In this document: positions 47,025 through 56,361 of the stretch, piece by piece
Layout of the letters: each line of letters begins with the position of its first letter
Numbering within the stretch: the stretch's first letter is position 1
Translations under genes and position numbers: made by a program
Notes under the pieces: model-generated
The model's input: only the letters and a program-made list of their open reading frames with translations
What the model was told of the DNA's origin: nothing
Databases searched by the model: none
Source of the DNA: Bradyrhizobium nitroreducens
GTDB taxonomy: Bacteria; Pseudomonadota; Alphaproteobacteria; Rhizobiales; Xanthobacteraceae
Length of the DNA: 64,000 bases
Reading direction: 5' to 3'
NCBI RefSeq assembly: GCF_002776695.1
Contig: NZ_LFJC01000003.1
Span: forward strand, 1,536,986-1,600,985

Positions 47025-47489
47025 ATGGCAACGACACTCACCGTCAACGGCGAACAGAAGACTTTCGACGCACCACCCGACATGCCGCTGCTGTGGGTGC
47101 TGCGCGACATCCTCGGCATGACCGGCACCAAATTCGGCTGCGGCATCGCGCAATGCGGGGCCTGCACGGTGCATGTCGACGGCAAGGCGGTGCGCTCCTG
47201 CGTGTTGCCGGTGAGCGCTGTCTCGAACCGCACTGTGACCACCATCGAACATGTCGGCAGCACGCCCGCAGGCGCCAAGGTGCAGAAGGCCTGGTTGGAA
47301 GCCGAGGTGATCCAGTGCGGCTATTGCCAGTCCGGCCAGATCATGGCGGCCGCCGCGCTGCTGGCGACAACGCCCAATCCTGACGATTCCGACATCGACG
47401 CCGCGATGGCCGGCAACATCTGCCGCTGCGGCACCTATGTGCGCATCCGCGAGGCCATCAAGCAGGCCGCCAACGGCCGGCAGTCGTGA
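47025..47489 (+). CDS. [2Fe-2S] subunit of a molybdenum hydroxylase (IorA-like)
   Basis: A 154-residue iron-sulfur subunit of the xanthine-dehydrogenase family. The N-terminal plant-type cluster is in [15 protein letters not shown] ... RSC (about residues 42-64) and the C-terminal helical-bundle cluster in CGYCQSGQ and CRCG (about 101-140). It passes electrons from the Mo cofactor subunit. The ATG at 47025 follows AAGGGG; upstream codons are not conserved. It overlaps the context of the Mo subunit gene, which starts nine bases after the stop. Confidence 0.9.
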   Translation: MATTLTVNGEQKTFDAPPDMPLLWVLRDILGMTGTKFGCGIAQCGACTVHVDGKAVRSCVLPVSAVSNRTVTTIEHVGSTPAGAKVQKAWLEAEVIQCGYCQSGQIMAAAALLATTPNPDDSDIDAAMAGNICRCGTYVRIREAIKQAANGRQS

Positions 47490-47497
47490 GGTCCGCC

Positions 47498-49666
47498 ATG
47501 AATGCACTCGACACCGTCTCGCGCCGCTCGCTTCTGACCGGCGGCATCGCCACCGGCTTCCTGCTCGCCTTCCATCTGCCGCTGCGCGCGGCCGTCAACG
47601 AGCCGGTGCAGCCGAAGGATACGACCGACGGCAAGTTCGCACCCAACGCGTTCATCCGGATCGACCCGGAGGGCGTGACCACGCTGGTGATGCCGCAGGT
47701 CGAGATGGGACAGGGCATCTACACCGCCGTCTCGATGATCCTGGCGGAAGAACTCGACGCCGACTGGTCGAAGGTCCAGCTGCTGCACGCACCGGCCAAC
47801 GAGAAACTCTACGGCAATCCGATCTTCATCATTCAGGCCACCGGAGGCTCCACATCGGTCCGGGCCTTCTGGAAGCCGCTGCGCGACGCCGGCGCCAGCG
47901 CGCGCGCCATGCTGGTGCAGGCTGCGGCTGCGCAATGGGGCGTCGATCCCGCCAGTTGCACGACATCGAAGGGTGTGGTGACCCACAAGGCGAGCGGCCG
48001 GACGCTCGCTTATGGCGCGCTCGCGGCTGCCGCGAGCGGCCAGACGCCACCCAACAACGTCCCGCTCAAGGACCCCAAGGATTTCGTCTATATCGGCCAG
48101 CCGTTCAAGCGGCTCGACACCCCCGACAAGGTCAACGGCAAGGCCGTCTATGGCATCGACGCCATCGTGCCGAACATGAAGTTCGCGACGCTGGCGCAGT
48201 GCCCGGTGTTCGGCGGCAAAGTCGGCAAGGTCGACGACCGCGCCGCGAAGAAGATCCCGGGCGTGCGGCAGATCGTCGTGCTCGACGATCTCGTCGCCGT
48301 CGTCGGCGATCACATGTGGGCGGCCAAGAAAGGCCTCGATGCGCTCGTGATCGAGTGGAACGAGGGACCGAACGCAAAGATCAATTCGAAGGCGATCTGG
48401 GACGATCTGCGCGCCGCCAGCGCCAAGGACGGCGTGGTCGCCAAATCCACCGGCGACGTCGCCAAGGGCCTCGCGACCGGTGAAAAATTCGAGGCGTCGT
48501 TCGAATTGCCGTTTCTCGCCCACGCGACGATGGAGCCGTTGAACGCCACGGTGCATTGCAAGCCTGATTCCTGCGAGATCTGGACCGGCACGCAGATCAT
48601 GGCGCGCGTGCAATCGGAGGCGGCCAAGGCCGCCGGGCTTCCGGTCGAGAAGGTGACGGTCAACCAGCACCTGCTGGGCGGCGGCTTCGGCCGCAAGCTC
48701 GAGCCCGACATGGTGGTCACGGCCGTTCGCATCGCCAAGCAGGTCGAAGGTCCGGTCAAGGTGGTGTGGACCCGCGAGGAGGACATTCAGCACGACGTCT
48801 ATCGGCCGGTCTATCGCGACACGATCGCGGCAACCCTGTCGGGCGGCAAGATCGTCGGCTGGAAATACAAGATCACGGGCGCTGCGATCATCGCACGCTG
48901 GCTGCCGCCGGCGTTCCAGAAGGGCATCGACATCGACGCGGTCGACAGCGCGGTCAACGTGCCCTACGAGATCCCGAATGTCCACGTCGAGTATGTCAGG
49001 GCCGAACCGCCGGCGATCCCGACCGGTTTCTGGCGCGGGGTCGGCCCGAACAACAACGTGTTTGCGGTCGAATGCTTCATCGACGAGTTGGCGCGGAAGG
49101 CCGGCAAGGACCCGGTCGAGTTTCGCCGCGGCATGCTGGCCAATTCGCCGCGCTTCCTCTCCGTCCTCAACCTCGCGGCCGAGAAGTCCAATTGGGGGCA
49201 GCCCCTGCCGGCCCGCGTCGGGCGCGGCGTGTGCCTGCAGCCGTCGTTCGGAAGTTTCATCGCAACGGTCGTGGAAGCGGAGGTGGACGAGCAAGGCGAG
49301 ATCAATCTGCGCCGCGCGACCTCGGTGGTGGATACCGGCATTGCCGTCAATCCCGATACGATCGTCGCCCAGGTCGAGGGCGGTCTGGTCTTCGGCCTGA
49401 CCGCCGCGCTCTACGGCGAGATCACCATCGAGAAGGGCCGCGTCCAGCAATCCAACTTCAACGACTACCGGATGCTGCGGATCAACCAGATGCCCAAGAT
49501 CGAGGTTCACGTCGTGAGGAGCGGCGAGGCGCCCGGCGGCATCGGCGAGACCGGCACGACCGCGGGACCGCCTGCCCTGCGCAACGCGATCTACGCCGCA
49601 ACCGGCGTGGCGCTGCGGCGCCTGCCGATCGATCGGAAACTGCTGGCTGCGGGGAAGAAGGCATGA
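47498..49666 (+). CDS. molybdopterin-binding subunit of a molybdenum hydroxylase (IorB-like)
   Basis: A 722-residue Mo subunit with an N-terminal twin-arginine signal (VSRRSLLTGGIATGFLLAF), so the enzyme is exported folded with its small subunit. It shows the aldehyde-oxidase-like Mo-binding segments QVEMGQGIYTAVSMILAEEL near residue 66 and LLGGGFGRKLEPD near 395, with the active-site Glu in PGGIGETGTTAGPPALRNAI near 685. The lack of a FAD subunit and the adjacent cytochrome place it with the isoquinoline-1-oxidoreductase / cytochrome-linked aldehyde-dehydrogenase group. The substrate is unknown. The cytochrome gene start overlaps its stop. Confidence 0.9.
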   Translation: MNALDTVSRRSLLTGGIATGFLLAFHLPLRAAVNEPVQPKDTTDGKFAPNAFIRIDPEGVTTLVMPQVEMGQGIYTAVSMILAEELDADWSKVQLLHAPANEKLYGNPIFIIQATGGSTSVRAFWKPLRDAGASARAMLVQAAAAQWGVDPASCTTSKGVVTHKASGRTLAYGALAAAASGQTPPNNVPLKDPKDFVYIGQPFKRLDTPDKVNGKAVYGIDAIVPNMKFATLAQCPVFGGKVGKVDDRAAKKIPGVRQIVVLDDLVAVVGDHMWAAKKGLDALVIEWNEGPNAKINSKAIWDDLRAASAKDGVVAKSTGDVAKGLATGEKFEASFELPFLAHATMEPLNATVHCKPDSCEIWTGTQIMARVQSEAAKAAGLPVEKVTVNQHLLGGGFGRKLEPDMVVTAVRIAKQVEGPVKVVWTREEDIQHDVYRPVYRDTIAATLSGGKIVGWKYKITGAAIIARWLPPAFQKGIDIDAVDSAVNVPYEIPNVHVEYVRAEPPAIPTGFWRGVGPNNNVFAVECFIDELARKAGKDPVEFRRGMLANSPRFLSVLNLAAEKSNWGQPLPARVGRGVCLQPSFGSFIATVVEAEVDEQGEINLRRATSVVDTGIAVNPDTIVAQVEGGLVFGLTAALYGEITIEKGRVQQSNFNDYRMLRINQMPKIEVHVVRSGEAPGGIGETGTTAGPPALRNAIYAATGVALRRLPIDRKLLAAGKKA

Positions 49667-51006
49667 GCGGCAAGATGCGTATCCTCACGAGCGTCGTTGT
49701 GATCGGCGTCGTCGCGGCAGGGCTCGGCGCCTGGATCATCCGCGGACCGGGCCCGCTCGACTTCGCCGGCGGCACGAAAGTGGCGCTGGCGGACTATCGC
49801 GCCGGCAAGCCCACGGGCGTGCCGGCCAAGCTGGAGAAAGCGAGCCTGGTCGAACGCGGCGAATATCTGGCGAAGGCGGCCGACTGCATGGTCTGCCACA
49901 CCAAGCCCGGCGAGAAGGACTATTCCGGCGGGCTCGCCTTCAAGCTGCCGTTCGGCACGCTCTATTCCACCAACATCACGCCGGACAAGGACACCGGCAT
50001 CGGCAATTACAGCGACCAGGATTTTTTGAACGCGGTCCAGCATGGCAAGCGTCGTGACGGCGCGCGGCTCTATCCGGCAATGCCGTACACCTCCTACACG
50101 TTCATGACCGACGAGGACGTGCTGGCGGTGAAGGCTTATCTGTTCAGCCTGCCGGCGGTGCGCGCGAAAGCGCCCGACAACACGCTGTCGTTCCCGTTCA
50201 ACCAGCGCTGGGCGATGATCGTCTGGTCGGCCGTGTTCAATCCTGACACGCGCTTTGCGCCCGACACCTCGAAGAGCCCGGAGTGGAATCGCGGTGCGTA
50301 TCTTGCTGAAGCGCTGGCGCATTGCGGCGAGTGCCACACCCCGCGCAATCTCGGTCTTGCACTCGACAACCGCAAGAAGTTCGCAGGCGCGATCACGGCG
50401 GGCTGGCGCGCCTTCAACATTTCATCCGACAAGGCCACGGGTCTCGGCAATTGGAGCGACCAGGACCTGATCTCGTATCTGTCGCTCGGGCACGCACCTG
50501 GCCATGGCTCGGCCTCGGGCCCCATGGGTGAAGCCGTCGACCGCAGCTTCAGCCAGTTCGCGCCGGAAGACATCCGCGCTATCGTTGCTTACTTGCGCAG
50601 CGTGCCGCCGCAGCCCTCGCCCGAGCTGCCCGCCACCACGGCCCCGGTCGCGCCCGCCTCGCACAAGGAAGGCATCACGGCAGACGCACGCGGCAAGATG
50701 CTGTTCGCCGGCGCCTGCGCCAGCTGCCATGGCTGGAGCGGCGAAAGCCCGGTCTCGCCGATGGCAACACTCACCGGCACCTGGGCCGTCAACGACCCCG
50801 CCGCCACCAACGTCGCGCAGATCGTGATCTCGGGCACCAAGCGGCATACGCCTGACGGCGCGCTGTCGATGCCGGCGTTCGGCGAGGCGTATACCGACGA
50901 CGAGATCGCGGCGGTGGCGAATTACGTGACGGCGCGGTTCGGGACGAAGGGCTCGAAGCTGACGGCGAAGGATGTGGCGGGGCTGCGGCAGCAGACGGCG
51001 GAGTGA
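49663..51006 (+). CDS. triheme cytochrome c, electron acceptor of the Mo hydroxylase
   Basis: A 447-residue periplasmic cytochrome anchored by an N-terminal span (about residues 6-26). Three haem sites are visible: CMVCHT near residue 77, CGECHT near 223 and CASCHG near 350, each starting a separate cytochrome c domain, with methionine-containing segments after them. This is the layout of the cytochrome subunits of membrane-bound alcohol and aldehyde dehydrogenases. Its ATG overlaps the Mo-subunit stop by four bases (ATGA). It should pass electrons to the quinone pool or an oxidase. Confidence 0.9.
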   Translation: MSGKMRILTSVVVIGVVAAGLGAWIIRGPGPLDFAGGTKVALADYRAGKPTGVPAKLEKASLVERGEYLAKAADCMVCHTKPGEKDYSGGLAFKLPFGTLYSTNITPDKDTGIGNYSDQDFLNAVQHGKRRDGARLYPAMPYTSYTFMTDEDVLAVKAYLFSLPAVRAKAPDNTLSFPFNQRWAMIVWSAVFNPDTRFAPDTSKSPEWNRGAYLAEALAHCGECHTPRNLGLALDNRKKFAGAITAGWRAFNISSDKATGLGNWSDQDLISYLSLGHAPGHGSASGPMGEAVDRSFSQFAPEDIRAIVAYLRSVPPQPSPELPATTAPVAPASHKEGITADARGKMLFAGACASCHGWSGESPVSPMATLTGTWAVNDPAATNVAQIVISGTKRHTPDGALSMPAFGEAYTDDEIAAVANYVTARFGTKGSKLTAKDVAGLRQQTAE

Positions 51007-51011
51007 TGCTT

Positions 51012-51176
51012 CTCTTACCCTCCCCTGGAGGGGGAGGGTCGCTACGCATGCAGCGAAGCGCAATGCGTAGCGGGGTGGGGTGACGGTCTCTCCACATCCA
51101 ACACTGCCCGAGTGGAGAGATCACCCCACCCCGCTCGCGCTGCGCGCGATCGACCCTCCCCCTCCAGGGGAGGGTG
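51012..51176. repeat. palindrome-ended intergenic repeat, family 4, copy A
   Basis: About 165 bases starting ACCCTCCCCTGGAGGGGGAG and ending CTCCCCCTCCAGGGGAGGGT-like sequence, with inner complementary GGGGTGGGGTGA / TCACCCCACCCC. Nearly the same unit lies inverted at 52966-53136. Confidence 0.8.
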
Positions 51177-51194
51177 GCGCGGATGCCGCGCCAG

Positions 51195-52019
51195 CTAACT
51201 CAACCAGAACCGCGGCGTCGTCGGCTCCAGTCGGCCGCCGACGCGCACCGGTGCGACCCGTAGCGCGAGTCCCGTTGCGTCATCCGTCTCCACCGCAACA
51301 CCGCTCAGCGTCGCCGCGCCCGCCGCCGGCTCGAACCGGCCCGACGGAATCCCCGAGGTGAACCGGCGCAGCGGCTCTTCCTTCTGCATGCCGATGATGG
51401 AGTCGTAATCGCCGGTCATGCCGGCGTCGGTCATGTAGGCGGTGCCGCCTGCGAGGATCTGGTGGTCGGCGGTCGGCACGTGCGTATGCGTGCCGACGAC
51501 GAGGCTGGCGCGGCCGTCGCAGAAGAAGCCGATGCCCTGCTTCTCGCTGCTGGCCTCGCAATGGAAATCGACGACGATGGCATCGGCGGCGACGCCGAGC
51601 GGACAGGCCCCCAACTCGCGCTCGAGCGCGGCGAAGGGATCGTCGAACGGGGTCATGAAGACGCGGCCCAAAGCGTTGACGACGAGGGCATGCTTGCCGT
51701 TCTTGGTCTCGACCAGGGCGGCGCCGCGGCCGGGCGTGCCACGCGGATAGTTCGCGGGGCGCACCAGGCGCTCGGCGCGTTCGATGAAAACGAGGGCCTC
51801 GCGCTGGTCCCAGGAGTGGTTGCCGAGCGTCACCGCGTCGGCGCCGGCGTCGAGAAACTCCTGATAGATCGCTTCCGTGATGCCGAAGCCGCCGGCGGAA
51901 TTCTCGCCGTTGACGACGACGAAATCGAGCGACCAGTCCTTGACCAGGCCGGGCAGATATTCGGCGATGGCGTTTCGCCCCGCGCGCCCGACGACATCAC
52001 CCACGAACAGAATGCGCAA
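51195..52019 (-). CDS. ymdB: YmdB-family metallophosphoesterase (TIGR00282)
   Basis: A 274-residue enzyme with the family motifs FVGDVVGRAGRNAI (residues 4-17), VNGENSAGGFGIT near 37, TLGNHSWDQ near 64, VDFHCEASSEK near 150 and GTHTHVPTADH near 177. YmdB proteins are cyclic-nucleotide phosphodiesterases with a dimetal centre; in Bacillus the homologue affects biofilm behaviour. Its first codons overlap the end of the ygfA gene by 23 bases, so they form an operon. Confidence 0.92.
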   Translation of the reverse strand: MRILFVGDVVGRAGRNAIAEYLPGLVKDWSLDFVVVNGENSAGGFGITEAIYQEFLDAGADAVTLGNHSWDQREALVFIERAERLVRPANYPRGTPGRGAALVETKNGKHALVVNALGRVFMTPFDDPFAALERELGACPLGVAADAIVVDFHCEASSEKQGIGFFCDGRASLVVGTHTHVPTADHQILAGGTAYMTDAGMTGDYDSIIGMQKEEPLRRFTSGIPSGRFEPAAGAATLSGVAVETDDATGLALRVAPVRVGGRLEPTTPRFWLS

Positions 52020-52593
52020 CTTCAGAACTCCGGAAATCGAACACGTCCGATTCCGTTAGCACATAATCCAGCGCGACGTCGTGGGCTAGTGCCGGAACCG
52101 CCTTGATCTCCTGCGCCGCGAAAGCGAGCCCGATGCCGAGGATATTCTTGGTCTTGCGCAGATGCGCGAAGGTGAAATCGTAATGCCCGGCACCATAGCC
52201 GATGCGATGGCCGAGGCGGTCGAACGCCGCGAGCGGCGTCAGCATGATGTCGGGGATGACCTCGGCGGCGGCCGGCGACGGCTCGGGAATGCCGAGCGGG
52301 CCCATCATCAGACGGTCGTTTGGATGAAAGAGGCGGAAGACCAGCGACTGGCCGCGCGCGGTGACGCAAGGCAGCGCCAGCCTTGCGCCTTCCTCCGCGA
52401 GCTTCTTCATCAGCGGCATCGGATCGATCTCGCTGCGGATCGGCGAATAGCCGGAGACGATGCTGCCGGGCAGCAGCTTGAACGGCAGCCCGCGCTTGGC
52501 GAGCTTTGCAGCGGCGGCGCTGCGCTTCTTCTCGCTCAGCGCGTCGCGCGCGGCGAGGGCTTTGGCACGGAGTTCGGATTTGGTGTTGGGCAT
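51997..52593 (-). CDS. ygfA: 5-formyltetrahydrofolate cyclo-ligase
   Basis: A 198-residue enzyme of the 5-FTHF cyclo-ligase family: basic N terminus with LRAKALAARDAL near residue 7, YSPIRSEIDPMPL near 50, and the ATP-site motif RLGHRIGYGAGHYDF near 127. It recycles 5-formyl-THF to 5,10-methenyl-THF. Start at ATG 52593, with GGGGGA eight bases upstream. The order zapA-6S RNA-ygfA is conserved in many proteobacteria and is kept here. Confidence 0.93.
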   Translation of the reverse strand: MPNTKSELRAKALAARDALSEKKRSAAAAKLAKRGLPFKLLPGSIVSGYSPIRSEIDPMPLMKKLAEEGARLALPCVTARGQSLVFRLFHPNDRLMMGPLGIPEPSPAAAEVIPDIMLTPLAAFDRLGHRIGYGAGHYDFTFAHLRKTKNILGIGLAFAAQEIKAVPALAHDVALDYVLTESDVFDFRSSEVAHSVRG

Positions 52594-52611
52594 GTGCTGG
52601 TCCCCCATGTC

Positions 52612-52713
52612 ATCACCCACGCATGCGGGTGATCCAGTATTCCAGAGGCGTTAGTGATTCACACAAATGCCGCGGCGTACTGGATGCCCCGGTCAAGCCG
52701 GGGCATGACACCT
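52612..52713. repeat. palindrome-ended intergenic repeat, family 2, copy 2
   Basis: About 100 bases with end hairpins (CACCCACGCATGCGGGTG; GCCCCGGTCAAGCCGGGGC) and a core with CAGTATTCCAGAGGC and GCCGCGGCGTACTGGAT. Read on the minus strand it follows the copy at 41918-42021 from end to end. Confidence 0.75.
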
Positions 52714-52756
52714 GTTGAATTGGCCGCCGTCATTCAACAAGCGCGAACCAGAAGAA

Positions 52757-52927
52757 ACAGTGCGAAGCCGCGTACGCCGTTGAAGCACTCGATCCCGGAG
52801 TTCCCTACGAAAGTAGGTGGGCACCATATGTCCGGGCCCACGGGCCCGGCCAGGGACAGTTCCCTAAAGGATCGATAAGGCCCCGGGGATATATGGCTCC
52901 TGACGCGCGTCGCAGCCTCGCAAAGCC
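52757..52927 (-). ncRNA. ssrS: 6S RNA
   Basis: The segment lies between zapA and ygfA on their strand, the conserved place of ssrS. On the minus strand GCGAGGCTGCG (52911-52921) pairs with CGCGGCTTCGC (52762-52772) as an 11-bp closing stem. Inside, TCGATCC pairs with GGGATCGA, and CCGGGCCC/GGGCCCGG forms the apical hairpin, leaving unpaired stretches in between as in the 6S promoter-like bubble. 6S RNA binds the housekeeping RNA polymerase. The ends are approximate, the identity rests on synteny and fold. Confidence 0.8.
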
Positions 52928-52965
52928 AATGTAACAACGATACTGACGAATCGCCAGCCCGGGCT

Positions 52966-53136
52966 TTCTTACCCTCCCCTGGAGGGGGCGGGTCGATCGC
53001 GCGGAGCGCGAGCGGGGTGGGGTGATCTCTCCACGCGGGCACTGTTCGATGCGGAGAGACCGTCACCCCACCCCGTCTCACATTTCGCTGCGCTCAATGT
53101 AAGCCGACCCTCCCCCTCCAGGGGAGGGTAAGAGAA
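52966..53136. repeat. palindrome-ended intergenic repeat, family 4, copy B
   Basis: About 170 bases between the 6S RNA and zapA. Read on the minus strand it matches copy A (51012-51176) almost base for base in the outer arms and in the central GGTCTCTCC ... GGAGAGATCACC part, so the two copies form an inverted pair around ymdB-ygfA-6S. Confidence 0.8.
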
Positions 53137-53152
53137 GCGGCCTCGCCAATCT

Positions 53153-53536
53153 CTACCCGATCGCAATCCCATTCCCGACGGTGCGGTTCAGCACCTGGGT
53201 CGATTTCTCGATGCGCTCGGCAGCGGCGTTCAGGGCGTTGACCACGGCGGTCTGCGTCATGCGGGCGCGCTCGACGGCGGCGTTGCGGAAATCCCTGAGC
53301 TCGGTCAGCTCCTGCTCCAGGGTGCGGACGCGGTTGCTGGTGTCGACCAGTTCGTCACAGACGGTCAGCGCCGCCATCACCGTGAGGCGCGCATCGCCGA
53401 TCTCGCCGAATTTTCCGCGCAGCGACTGAATGCGTGTTTCCAGGGTTTCGGCGAGCTTGAGCAGCCGCACCTCCTGGCCCTCCTCGCAGGCCATGCGGTA
53501 CTGCCGGCCGTTGATGGTGACGTTGATGTGGCTCAT
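53153..53536 (-). CDS. zapA: ZapA, FtsZ-associated cell-division protein
   Basis: A 127-residue protein beginning MSHINVTINGRQYRMACEEG, the usual ZapA N terminus, with LAETLETRIQSLRGKFGEI near 28-46 and a C-terminal coiled coil (about 60-115). ZapA crosslinks FtsZ filaments at the division site. Its ATG overlaps the stop of the upstream coiled-coil gene (ATGA). Located upstream of the 6S RNA as in many proteobacteria. Confidence 0.92.
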   Translation of the reverse strand: MSHINVTINGRQYRMACEEGQEVRLLKLAETLETRIQSLRGKFGEIGDARLTVMAALTVCDELVDTSNRVRTLEQELTELRDFRNAAVERARMTQTAVVNALNAAAERIEKSTQVLNRTVGNGIAIG

Positions 53537-53853
53537 CCGTCCTCTCCGGTATCGAGCACCGAGCGTATCGTGACGATGGCGGAATCCAGCCGGTCGGAGA
53601 TCTCGCGATTGGTGCGCTCGAGCTTGCGCGCCTTCACCAGCGCGCCGTCGAGCTCGTCGGCGAGCCGCGAACGGTCGGCGCCCAGCGCCTGAATCCGCGC
53701 CGCCAGCTCGTTCTCGTCGCGATCGGCATCGCGCCGCCGCTCCACCGCGCTTTCGAGCGCGTCGAGTGCTGCCATCAGCCTGCGGGTCGCGATCTCGATC
53801 TCGACCGCGGAGGACTCCGTCATGGCGGCACTGTTGGACACGCGATCGTTCAT
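53533..53853 (-). CDS. DUF4164-like coiled-coil protein
   Basis: A short protein of about 106 residues, almost wholly predicted coiled coil (heptads from ATRRLMAALDALESAVERRR through ADELDGALVKARKLERTNRE to the end), resembling the DUF4164 proteins found upstream of zapA in rhizobia. Probably linked to cell division because it is translationally coupled to zapA. Start choice between ATG 53853 and ATG 53823 is uncertain; neither has a strong Shine-Dalgarno. Confidence 0.72.
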   Translation of the reverse strand: MNDRVSNSAAMTESSAVEIEIATRRLMAALDALESAVERRRDADRDENELAARIQALGADRSRLADELDGALVKARKLERTNREISDRLDSAIVTIRSVLDTGEDG

Positions 53854-54226
53854 GTAGTCAGCGGTGGAACCTGGCGGCCTTTGCCCAGTGGCCTTTTCCT
53901 GGGGCTTGCCGCCCGGCAAAAGACTCGGTTCGGCAAGCGGTTAGAAGCAGAAATTTACGTGGCAAGCTAGCCGAGCGCAACGCCGCCGCGAAACTATGCA
54001 CCGATCAATCGGACGGAGGCTGCTGCGATCCCTCGGTTCCTCCCGTGCCGCATCTTGCGGAAAACCGATCTCCACAGAGGCAACTTTTGCGGCCAAATCG
54101 GCGTTTGATCACCTTGGACTCCCGGAACCGAGGTGCTATCCCAGCCCCGACCTTCAGTGGCCGCCAGGCTCCTCCCGCGCGGGCGCACGTCGCCTCCAAG
54201 CGCCTCATTTCAGACGGATTTCAGAC
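53854..54226 (+). promoter_or_regulatory. intergenic region upstream of tkt
   Basis: No gene is supported in this 373-base gap between divergent operons. A possible sigma-70-type promoter for tkt is TTGGAC (54114-54119), a 16-base spacer and CTATCC (54136-54141), about 85 bases before the tkt ATG. Confidence 0.35.
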
Positions 54227-56212
54227 ATGACGCAGGTCGATCACACCCGTATGGCCAACGCGATCCGCGGCCTTTCGATGGACGCCGTCGAGAAGGCGAA
54301 ATCGGGCCATCCCGGCCTGCCGATGGGTGCCGCCGACATCGCCACGGTGCTGTTCACGCAGTTCCTGAAATTCGACGCCGCCGCGCCCGCCTGGCCGGAC
54401 CGCGACCGCTTCGTGCTGTCGGCCGGCCACGGCTCGATGCTGCTCTATTCGCTGCTCTATTTGACCGGCAATGCCGAGATGACGCTGGACCAGATCAAGC
54501 AGTTCCGGCAGGTCGACTCGCTGACGCCGGGCCATCCAGAGAACTTCCGCACCAAGGGCATCGAGACCACGACCGGGCCGCTCGGCCAGGGCATCTCGAC
54601 CGCGGTAGGCATGGCGCTCGCCGAGAAGATGCTCGCTGCCGAGTTCGGCAAGAAGATCGTCGACCACCACACTTTCGTGCTCGCCTCCGACGGCGACCTG
54701 ATGGAAGGCATCTCGCAGGAAGCGATCGCGATGGCCGGCCACTGGAAGCTCAACAAGCTGATCGTGCTCTACGACGACAACGGCATCTCGATCGACGGCC
54801 CGACCTCGATCGCCGATTCCGTCGACCAGGTGAAGCGCTTCAAGTCGGCGGGCTGGGCCGCCGAGAAGATCGACGGCCATGACCAGGCGGCGATTGCAGA
54901 TGCCATCACGCGCGCCAAGAAATCCAACAAGCCGACGCTGATCGCCTGCCGCACCACCATCGGCTTCGGCTCGCCGCACAAGGCCGGCACCTCGAAGGTG
55001 CATGGCGAGGCGCTCGGGGCCGACGAGCTCAAGGCCACCAAGGAAAATCTCGGCATCTCGCTCGAGCCGTTCTCGGTGCCCGACGACGTGTTGAAGGCCT
55101 GGCGCGCTGCCGGCAGCCGCGGCGCGGCCGCACGGCAGGAATGGGAAACCCGGCTCGGCGAGCTCGGCAGCCGCAAGCGCGCCGAGTTCGAGCGCCGCCT
55201 GCGCCACGAGCGTCCGGCGTCGCTGGCGAAGGCCGTGCGCGCCTACAAGAAGGAGCTGCTGGAAAAGCCGATGAATGCGGCCACCCGGAAATCCTCGGAA
55301 GCGGTGATCGAAGTCATCGCCGGCGCCATGCCGATGGAATTTTTGGCCGGCTCGGCCGACCTCACCGGCTCCAACAACAACAAGGCGAAGTCGGCGACCG
55401 CCTTCTCGGCCAAGACGCCGAAGGGCCGCTTCATCCATTACGGCATTCGCGAGCACGGCATGGCCGCCGCGATGAACGGCATTTTCCTGCATGGCGGCTT
55501 CGCGCCGAACGGCGCGACCTTCCTGGTGTTCACCGACTACGCGCGGCCTGCGATGCGCCTTGCCGCCCTGATGGGCGCCGGCGTCGTCTACGTCATGACC
55601 CATGACTCGATCGGGCTCGGCGAAGACGGCCCGACCCATCAGCCGGTCGAGCATCTCGCCGCGCTGCGTGCCATCCCCAACATGCGCGTGTTCCGTCCCT
55701 GCGATTCCATCGAGGTCGCCGAGTGCTGGGAGCTCGCGCTCAACCGCGTCGACGGACCGACCGTGCTGGCGCTGACGCGCCAGAACCTGCCGCAGCTGCG
55801 TACCACCGCACCGAACGACAATCCCTGCGCGGCCGGCGCCTACGAGCTTGTCGCAGCCCAGGGCGAAGCCAAGGCCACGCTGTTCGCCTCCGGCTCCGAG
55901 GTCGAGATGGCGGTCGCGGCCCAGAAACAGCTCGCCGAGCGCGGCATTCCGACACGGGTGGTCTCGGTCCCCTCGCTCGAGCTCTTGTTAGCGCAACCAG
56001 AGGCCAAGCGTGCTGCGATCATCGGCAACGCGCCGGTGAAGGTGGCGATCGAGGCCGCGGTGCGCTGGGGCTGGGACGCCGTGATCGGCCAGGATGGCGA
56101 ATTCATCGGCATGCATTCCTTCGGCGAAAGCGGCCCTGCAAAGGAGCTTTACAAGCACTTCGGTATTACCGCCGAGGCTGCGGTTAACGCTGTGCTGAAG
56201 CGCGTTTCCTGA
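54227..56212 (+). CDS. tkt: transketolase
   Basis: A 661-residue thiamine-diphosphate enzyme: N-terminal pyrophosphate domain with [17 protein letters not shown] near residue 26, [18 protein letters not shown] near 114, and the ThDP motif [17 protein letters not shown] segment ([13 protein letters not shown] near 154); pyrimidine domain with [18 protein letters not shown] near 460. It interconverts sugar phosphates in the pentose-phosphate and Calvin pathways. The ATG at 54227 gives the family start [16 protein letters not shown]; the 77 upstream codons are unrelated. First gene of the sugar-phosphate cluster. Confidence 0.96.
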   Translation: MTQVDHTRMANAIRGLSMDAVEKAKSGHPGLPMGAADIATVLFTQFLKFDAAAPAWPDRDRFVLSAGHGSMLLYSLLYLTGNAEMTLDQIKQFRQVDSLTPGHPENFRTKGIETTTGPLGQGISTAVGMALAEKMLAAEFGKKIVDHHTFVLASDGDLMEGISQEAIAMAGHWKLNKLIVLYDDNGISIDGPTSIADSVDQVKRFKSAGWAAEKIDGHDQAAIADAITRAKKSNKPTLIACRTTIGFGSPHKAGTSKVHGEALGADELKATKENLGISLEPFSVPDDVLKAWRAAGSRGAAARQEWETRLGELGSRKRAEFERRLRHERPASLAKAVRAYKKELLEKPMNAATRKSSEAVIEVIAGAMPMEFLAGSADLTGSNNNKAKSATAFSAKTPKGRFIHYGIREHGMAAAMNGIFLHGGFAPNGATFLVFTDYARPAMRLAALMGAGVVYVMTHDSIGLGEDGPTHQPVEHLAALRAIPNMRVFRPCDSIEVAECWELALNRVDGPTVLALTRQNLPQLRTTAPNDNPCAAGAYELVAAQGEAKATLFASGSEVEMAVAAQKQLAERGIPTRVVSVPSLELLLAQPEAKRAAIIGNAPVKVAIEAAVRWGWDAVIGQDGEFIGMHSFGESGPAKELYKHFGITAEAAVNAVLKRVS

Positions 56213-56235
56213 GAGTTGAGCTTGCCGTAAAAAAG

Positions 56236-56247
56236 GACTACGTAGTC
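56236..56247. promoter_or_regulatory. 12-base palindrome between tkt and gap
   Basis: GACTACGTAGTC is a perfect palindrome 115 bases before the gap ATG. A second hairpin CGCCCGG-CCGAA-CCGGGCG follows shortly. Either may belong to tkt termination or gap regulation; there is no T run. Confidence 0.35.
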
Positions 56248-56361
56248 TCTCATATGATCAAGCACCGCCCGGCCGAACCGGGCGTCCGCCCCTAAAAAAA
56301 CCCTCGCAGGCGCGTAGAGCGCGTTGTGCGGGATGACAACGGTCATTGAAGGAGACGAAAC

